This document shows positions 58,435 to 64,000 of a stretch of DNA of 64,000 nucleotides, piece by piece. Position 1 is the first letter of the stretch, and every line of letters starts with the position of its first letter. Source of the stretch: Coniella vitis (taxonomy: Eukaryota > Ascomycota > Sordariomycetes > Diaporthales > Schizoparmaceae). The stretch covers positions 2,294,001 through 2,358,000 of the forward strand of contig WUJK01000002.1 in assembly GCA_011317545.1 (NCBI GenBank), read 5' to 3'. The translations under genes were made by a program, and so were the position numbers. Below the pieces are notes generated by a model, which ran no database searches, had not been told where the DNA came from, and saw only the letters and a list, made by a program, of their open reading frames with translations.

Positions 58435-60516
58435 ATGTGGTTGACACCAACAAATCCAACATCATCCTTCCAACATCAACACTACAACAACAACAACAAC
58501 ACCTCCGCCACCGCTGATCATCTAGCATCTCAAACTTACCCGTCGTCCGCTGCTCACAATTCGACGACGCTCTTTCCAGATCTCTTCAACTACGACGCAA
58601 GTCTCGACGTGGACTCTGAGATTAGATCACAGGCCAGCACTTCGTCTTCGCCCAGATCAACGGACGGCTCCATTCCTTTGTCGACCTTTGACAGCCTGCC
58701 TCCCTCGCGAATCCCCCGCGCGTCAAGAGATAGTCTCCAGGCCCTCGCAGCACAGTCTTGCTTTCTGATGCCAGGCAACATGATGTACGCGGATGCTTGG
58801 GCGGGTGACGGCACCCATTTTGCCCCCAAAAGCAATGGTCGCAACATGCACAACCGCGATTCGTCTCTTTCTTCACTCAGCTCCATGGGCCCCGGCTCTC
58901 CTTTCTCGTACAGCTCGGCCAACCCCCAGATCGCGATACATGATACGAGTGACAACTTCTCGGGCCTTGCGATGCAAGATGACCAGTCATACCATTTGGC
59001 CGCGAAGGCGCCGAACCCGGCACCTCACGATACCTTCTACGCCAATTATCCCTTTTCAGACAACGCATCTGTACAAGCGTATGCAAATATGCTTGCACCG
59101 CAGAGACATCGGGCCGACCGGAGCGGCTTGCTGCCTCCCCCAGAGTTTCCGAGTGGTGGCTCGTCCAATTCCAGGCCAGGATCAGTGGCAAGTTCAGTTG
59201 CTAGTGATTCTCCCGCCACTCCAGCTGCTCCTGAGGCCGAGGAAGGACGGAGGCGAAACAACAATGGTGAGAAATTCTTCTACCTGCCGCAGGTACTTGA
59301 CGAGGACGAGCAAGACCCCAGCTTACCTGACCACCACTCCTCAGTTCTCCCAACCATTCCCAAGTTGGATCGCACCATGACCGACATCTTTAGCGATGAG
59401 CTCTACAATCCAAACTTTTCCATCACTTCTGCTGCGCCTTCTCAGCCCAGCCAGACCTCTACCTCGCCTACCCACGAGCTCTTCAACTCTAGAGTTCAGG
59501 CTGCCAACATTCAACACTTGAGCGCAACACAATCTCCCATGTCGTCCACTTCGAGGGGTAGATCCCCGTTCAGACAATGTTCGCCGCTAGCTCCCACGCC
59601 AGCCAACAACTTCCCTCAGGCGTCGACGCCCATGCGCCTTAACACAGCTCAGCAGATGAGGGAGCAACAAAAAGCTGAGCAAGATTCTGCACAAGCTTTG
59701 CGCCAAACCTTGGCGCACTCTACCGCGGCTGGAACTCCCGAGACGATTTCACCCAAAGACGCTATCCTAGAGTTCAACGACGCAGACCATGGCAACGACT
59801 TCCCGCTGTTTCCACCGACACAAGGCTTTGATGCGAGCCAGCTGGTCAAGGCCACCACCTCTCAGCCAGGTGATTTCAACAACATGGCTCTGAACTCGTC
59901 CTTTGACACTTACTTGACTCACCAGCTGTCTTCGAGCGGCATGCAGGTGCCTCAACAATATCCATTTGTTGGCAAGCCGAGACAGGAACTTCCTTCGGGG
60001 CCTACAGCCGCCTTTTCCATGACTTCACGGGGTGGGTCCAGTGCATCTATGACGCCCACCTCCCTTTCTCCTAGCAGCCCTCAGCGGCCAGATCACGTGG
60101 GAGCCGACGGAGGCACCTATACTTGCACGTACCACGGCTGCACCCAGAGGTTTGAGACCCCAGCGTTACTGCAGAAGCACAAGCGTGAGGGTCACAGACA
60201 GGCGCACGGTATGAGTGGATTACGAAAGCCAGAAGGACCCACCGCTAGCTACTTCAACACCCAGGCGGGACCCCACAAGTGCGAGCGTATCAACCCGAGT
60301 ACCGGCAAGCCCTGCAACACTGTCTTCTCCCGCCCTTACGACCTCACCCGCCATGAAGACACCATTCATAATGGCAGGAAGCAAAAGGTCCGATGCGATG
60401 TGTGCACCGAGGAGAAGACCTTCAGCCGTGCAGATGCATTGACTCGACACTACCGTGTGTGCCACCCCGACTTGGAATTCCCTGGCAAACATCGCAAGCG
60501 AGGTGGCGCTTCCTAA
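58435..60516 (+). CDS. C2H2 zinc-finger transcription factor, Rpn4-like
   Basis: A predicted nuclear activator of 693 residues with no intron. The ATG at 58435 is the first in-frame one. The N-terminal two thirds is disordered and rich in Ser, Pro, Asn and Gln, with acidic patches such as DEDEQDPSLPD. The fingers lie in the last 140 residues: YTCTYHGCTQRFETPALLQKHKREGH (from about residue 560), then an atypical finger C-x10-C-x12-H-x4-H in CERINPSTGKPCNTVFSRPYDLTRH, then CDVCTEEKTFSRADALTRH. The PCNTVFSRPYDLTRHEDTIH to EEKTFSRADALTRH block is what I recall of fungal Rpn4 homologues, which activate proteasome genes. That match is from memory and could also fit other C2H2 regulators. It ends with a basic KHRKRGG tail. 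Confidence 0.85.
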   Translation: MWLTPTNPTSSFQHQHYNNNNNTSATADHLASQTYPSSAAHNSTTLFPDLFNYDASLDVDSEIRSQASTSSSPRSTDGSIPLSTFDSLPPSRIPRASRDSLQALAAQSCFLMPGNMMYADAWAGDGTHFAPKSNGRNMHNRDSSLSSLSSMGPGSPFSYSSANPQIAIHDTSDNFSGLAMQDDQSYHLAAKAPNPAPHDTFYANYPFSDNASVQAYANMLAPQRHRADRSGLLPPPEFPSGGSSNSRPGSVASSVASDSPATPAAPEAEEGRRRNNNGEKFFYLPQVLDEDEQDPSLPDHHSSVLPTIPKLDRTMTDIFSDELYNPNFSITSAAPSQPSQTSTSPTHELFNSRVQAANIQHLSATQSPMSSTSRGRSPFRQCSPLAPTPANNFPQASTPMRLNTAQQMREQQKAEQDSAQALRQTLAHSTAAGTPETISPKDAILEFNDADHGNDFPLFPPTQGFDASQLVKATTSQPGDFNNMALNSSFDTYLTHQLSSSGMQVPQQYPFVGKPRQELPSGPTAAFSMTSRGGSSASMTPTSLSPSSPQRPDHVGADGGTYTCTYHGCTQRFETPALLQKHKREGHRQAHGMSGLRKPEGPTASYFNTQAGPHKCERINPSTGKPCNTVFSRPYDLTRHEDTIHNGRKQKVRCDVCTEEKTFSRADALTRHYRVCHPDLEFPGKHRKRGGAS

Positions 60517-63500
60517 TTGGACACGGTCTACCTATTCCAATGTGATGCGATCGATGTAACCCTCAGGCAGCCTTTGCATCATTTCTAGCGCCATTTCACC
60601 TGCTTCCAGGGTCTACAGTTGGGTCGAGGAATGTCCGTATTGGTCATCCACTTATCAAAAGGACAAGGGCAACACCAATACGTTGACGATTCTGGCGTCA
60701 CAAAGAGGGGCTTTGTGGGGGAGATTCTGCTAAAAGATGTGGCATCCGGGGGCTCGTTGCTTCTGGACCCCCGTCATACACCCCTGCACATCTATGAGAG
60801 ATGCGAAAGAAAAAGAGACAAAATTTTCATCGTTGGCTTACATTGCATCACTCCTGCCTCTTTTGGCACTAGCGCATGCGGTTCCGTTCATCTTCTGATG
60901 CAGGGTCCTCCGGTTGGACCCTTGGATTTTGCAGCCATGACGTCACCGCTGTCATCATCTCGTTGCTGGTTGACCGCTGACGCCGATCGTGAGACCTCCA
61001 CGTGGGTTGCTCAGAGGGGCTTGAAAAAGAGGGGGGAGGGTGAAGTCACCATGATACCAGCCATCGAGCCTGATAGTCGCTATTTCCAACCTCACGTTGT
61101 CTTATCTGGGCTTGGATTCGATCATGCGCTCAGTTGCAAGCAACCTTCTCTCCGGCATTGTCGGGGGGCTGATCCGCGGGATCAGCATTCTCAAGAAAAG
61201 AAAATGATATGATGCGGAAACGAATTCTTTGGTGTATTATTATTATTCTTGCCATTGTTATTATTATCGCTTCTGTTGTTTTTCACTTATCCTTTTCCTT
61301 TCCTTTTTTACGTTGATTTTGAGCATGTTTCTTTTTTTGTTTGTCCTGGTCTGGCACCAGGGAAGGGAGCGCAGCAGACATTGTGATACCCACGCACATA
61401 CTGTACCAATATACAAGCAATTTTCTGGGACTTGTTTAGTGGTATAGACTCCTTGTCTTCTATCTCTTATCCCTTTACGTCATGTGCATTATACAGCATC
61501 AGCAACCTGTCTCTTTTTGAGAAATGTACCTGGAATGACATTGCTCAATGCCGTTCCTGTGCACTTTTTTCTTTTTCTTTTTTTAATCATGATCACCTAC
61601 CTATTTCCTTTTGCCTTTGTTGTTGTGTTGTTTGATTTACACTGCAAACTTAGTATATAAGCAACGACAACAATGTGTTATTGTAACGGATTATGGGAAG
61701 CGAACCAAAAAAGAAAAAAGCGGGAATGAAGAAACATAGCAAAATAGACTATCGGTTGGGTCAGGAAAACCTCTTTTTGTCATTGGTTTCTTTTTTTGTC
61801 TTTTTCCTAGTTTCTTTGTGAGAGGAAAAGGTCCATTCATCAAGAGACATTTTACTGTTGATTAAAAATAAAATCGCAGTGCTCCGAAACAACATGTCAA
61901 TTTTTGTGCTTTCCGGTTATGATCTGTGCCATACTCCCTTGTAGCTGAGTCTTTTTCCGGTGGAATCTTATGCTGGCCTGGCTGGTTGGGCTTCGTTGCC
62001 CAGGTAAATAAAACTTGGAAGCGAAAGCCTATGTCCACAGTGCAGTCGATCTTGTAGGGGTGGGAGAGGGGTTTCTTTTGTAGGGTGGTCTTGGCTACTC
62101 ATGTCGAAAGGGGGAAACTACCCATGTTCTGGCGAGAGGAAGAAGCAAAGAGGACATGATTGTTTTGCTTTGATTCTTGCCTTAGGACTGACTGGTGAGG
62201 ACGGGGGGTGGCCTGGGTGGCTGGGGTGGGTACTATTGAACGAAACGAGTGTGCGAGGGATTCCCATCTCCATAGTAGACATATGCATGTGGTTTGGGTA
62301 TCTGTAGATATATGTATGGGTGTAGGTTAGGTTTTATTTTTTATTTTATTTTTTGCTTGGGTTACTTCCTACATATACACACATACACACGCGCACACAA
62401 CGTGATATCCTTAAGGGAGGAATGAAGAAGGCGGCTATGAAGATTTCAAAGATACCGTACTATGTATACAATGTCTTGGTTTTTTGTGGGAATGTCGTCA
62501 CTTCCAAGCTGTCAGGTTTGACTTGGGGGGGGGGGGTAATCCCCCGTAACAAAAAGCCAACTTCCTGATGAAAACAATTACTAGAAGTTCGTACGTATGT
62601 TTATCAATATTAAATTCGGTAATTTTGTGTCATGTACGCCAAAAAGAAAGAACACAATTTCAATAAGTGGAAAAGAAAAAAAGGGAATGGATGATAGTTG
62701 CGTTGAATGAAAGCAAAAACGAAAAATCCAAGTCAAGATCCCCAAGACTGAGAGGTGAAGTGCAAATCTCATTTGTTTTTCCTATTTTTCCTTTTTCCCT
62801 TTTCCTTTTCTTTTTTTGAGGGGGGGAGGGCAGATGTCGTCAGATTCCCGGGGGGGGGGGGGGCGGAGAGCCACCCCCTAGCAAACGCAGGTCCCGGTCC
62901 TCTACATAGTAGGCCCCTCCCCCCTCAAAGGAAAAAACTTGACGTCGTTTCTGCGGTCATGGCACGAGGGTTGACGTAGGGTTATCAATCCCATAGCTGA
63001 ACTACTGAATACATGTGACGGCAAGGGAGGGTCCCGGACCGAACCGGGGAAGAGCGGGAACTGGGTGCAGTGGGAAAAAAATTGGCGCTTTTTTTTACCT
63101 TTGGGTTTTTTTTGGTTGATGTTTTGGAAGTGAGGGGAGTGAATACGTAGGACAGGACTTTGTTTGATGTATGAATAAGGGGGGGGAGATCAGCCATGTA
63201 CTTGGCCTTTGGTGTTTCTCCTTTTTTTTTTTTTTGGAAAAAAAAAACATCAAATGAGTTAAATAATTTTATTTGTTTTTGTGGTTTTCTTCTTCCCTAA
63301 TTCACCTCAAGTCATCTCAAAAGAGAAGATGACAAACAAGATATATACTGTGTCTATAGGAGAAGAATAGAAAGGCCCGTGTGGACAGCTTGGGAATAAG
63401 AAATGTCTGGTTGAAAGCTCAGGCAGGTAAGTACAGTCCTAGTCCTCTTTTACGACGATTGCAGTTTGCAGTTTCTTTCGTGTGTCATCCTGGTGTCAAC

Positions 63501-64000
63501 AGGACCTCTCGCATAGCCTAAGGTTGGGGGGAGGGGAAAATGCCAAAGTACTGGAAAAGTATAGGACATAGGTAGATACAACACGGATCGCATATCTGAG
63601 GGATCTAGCATGAAAAAAACATGGAAATAAAAAAAGTGAAAAAAAAAAAAGGAAAAGAAAAAAAGAAAAAGAAAAAAAAGGGGAAACAAAAAGATTCGGG
63701 TTTTGAACATTCTCCCATAACCGTCATTCTGTTGTTGTTCCCGTCTCTTGGCGGATATGCCAAGTCGAATTCGCATGTGTCATCCAAGACAGAGATTTTT
63801 CTTTTGTTCTGAAAGGAAATAAGGGTCGGAAATGTGTTGAAGAAAGAAAAATAGTTTTTCTTATTTCCAGAAATCCAGAAACATCGCGGGAATGGGGTGT
63901 TCTAGATGTGTGTTTTCCTCATGTGGTGCTCGCTTCACCGTAGACTTTCCAGCAGTGGTAACTTTAAGCAAGTACACCTATTTATGCGGAATGGTATAGT
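60517..64000. other. 3' flank, T-rich and homopolymer-rich, no gene
   Basis: This 3.5 kb stretch follows the Rpn4-like gene. T-rich blocks (61220-61330, 61560-61640, 61780-61820) and G runs (62525-62536, 62848-62862, about 63180) dominate. A T-run followed by an A-run (63213-63247) could fold as a weak hairpin. TACTATG at 62458 and CATAGTA at 62905 are further copies of the dispersed element. The frames here are short or repeat-derived, so no gene is called. Confidence 0.55.
63213..63247. repeat. T-run/A-run inverted repeat
   Basis: A run of about 15 T is separated by two G from about 10 A. It can pair with itself, but it is more likely a homopolymer feature than a functional terminator. Confidence 0.5.

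Noticed and set aside
63213..63247. T-run/A-run hairpin as a transcription terminator
   Set aside because: Fungal Pol II genes do not use such terminators, and no gene ends here; it is better read as a homopolymer feature.
1..64000. tRNA, rRNA or transposon genes
   Set aside because: I looked for the TPsiC-loop word GTTCRANNC in a cloverleaf context and for transposase or reverse transcriptase motifs and saw none. A tRNAscan or repeat search would be decisive.

Overview
The window reads as nuclear DNA of a filamentous ascomycete (Pezizomycotina), most likely a Sordariomycete and possibly of the order Hypocreales. Evidence: short spliceosomal introns (59 to 207 bp) with GTRNGT donors and YAG acceptors, genes spaced by 0.5 to 3 kb on both strands without operons, and a fungal gene set (Zn2Cys6 activator, Uds1-type septation protein, Ira/NF1 RasGAP with a Sec14 module, Dal5-type permease, Rpn4-like C2H2 factor). 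No rRNA, tRNA, CRISPR or recognisable transposase was seen. The species was not determined.

Layout. 1-4.1 kb: no gene, rich in microsatellites. 4.1-7.4 kb (-): Zn2Cys6 transcription factor, 3 exons. 8.5-11.3 kb (-): V-ATPase subunit a, 3 exons. 11.9-13.5 kb (-): secreted histidine acid phosphatase, 2 exons. 15.1-16.1 kb (+): small SET/post-SET protein, 3 exons. 16.6-18.5 kb (-): type II membrane protein with a glycosyltransferase-like region. 19.3-22.0 kb (-): Uds1-family coiled-coil protein, 3 exons. 23.5-26.8 kb (+): nuclear 5'-3' exoribonuclease Rat1/Xrn2, 3 exons. 29.3 kb (+): tiny secreted Leu-Pro-Thr-Thr repeat protein. 30.3-31.0 kb (-): Ser-rich hypothetical protein. 31.5-32.7 kb (-): GH43 glycosidase. 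34.1-42.9 kb (+): neurofibromin/Ira RasGAP, 10 exons, about 2,623 residues. 45.7-47.8 kb (+): major facilitator permease, 6 exons. 47.8-58.4 kb: 10.6 kb without a convincing gene. 58.4-60.5 kb (+): Rpn4-like C2H2 transcription factor. 60.5-64 kb: no gene, T-rich and homopolymer-rich.

The genes are mostly independent housekeeping or regulatory functions: vacuolar acidification, nuclear RNA decay and termination, Ras signalling, septation and proteasome regulation. They are mixed with nutrient acquisition (acid phosphatase, GH43, permease). I see no biosynthetic cluster or defence system.

The most unusual signal is not a gene. A short palindromic element with core TACTATGTA/TACATAGTA (7-mer CATAGTA on either strand) occurs about 40 times by hand count, entirely outside the confident coding exons. 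It is concentrated in the gene-poor stretches and sometimes forms perfect 16 to 20 bp palindromes or stem-loops. Other odd items are homopolymer junctions with A-run then G-run polarity, a phosphatase whose active-site motif reads RHANRGP, and a glycosyltransferase-like protein that seems to lack its DxD motif.
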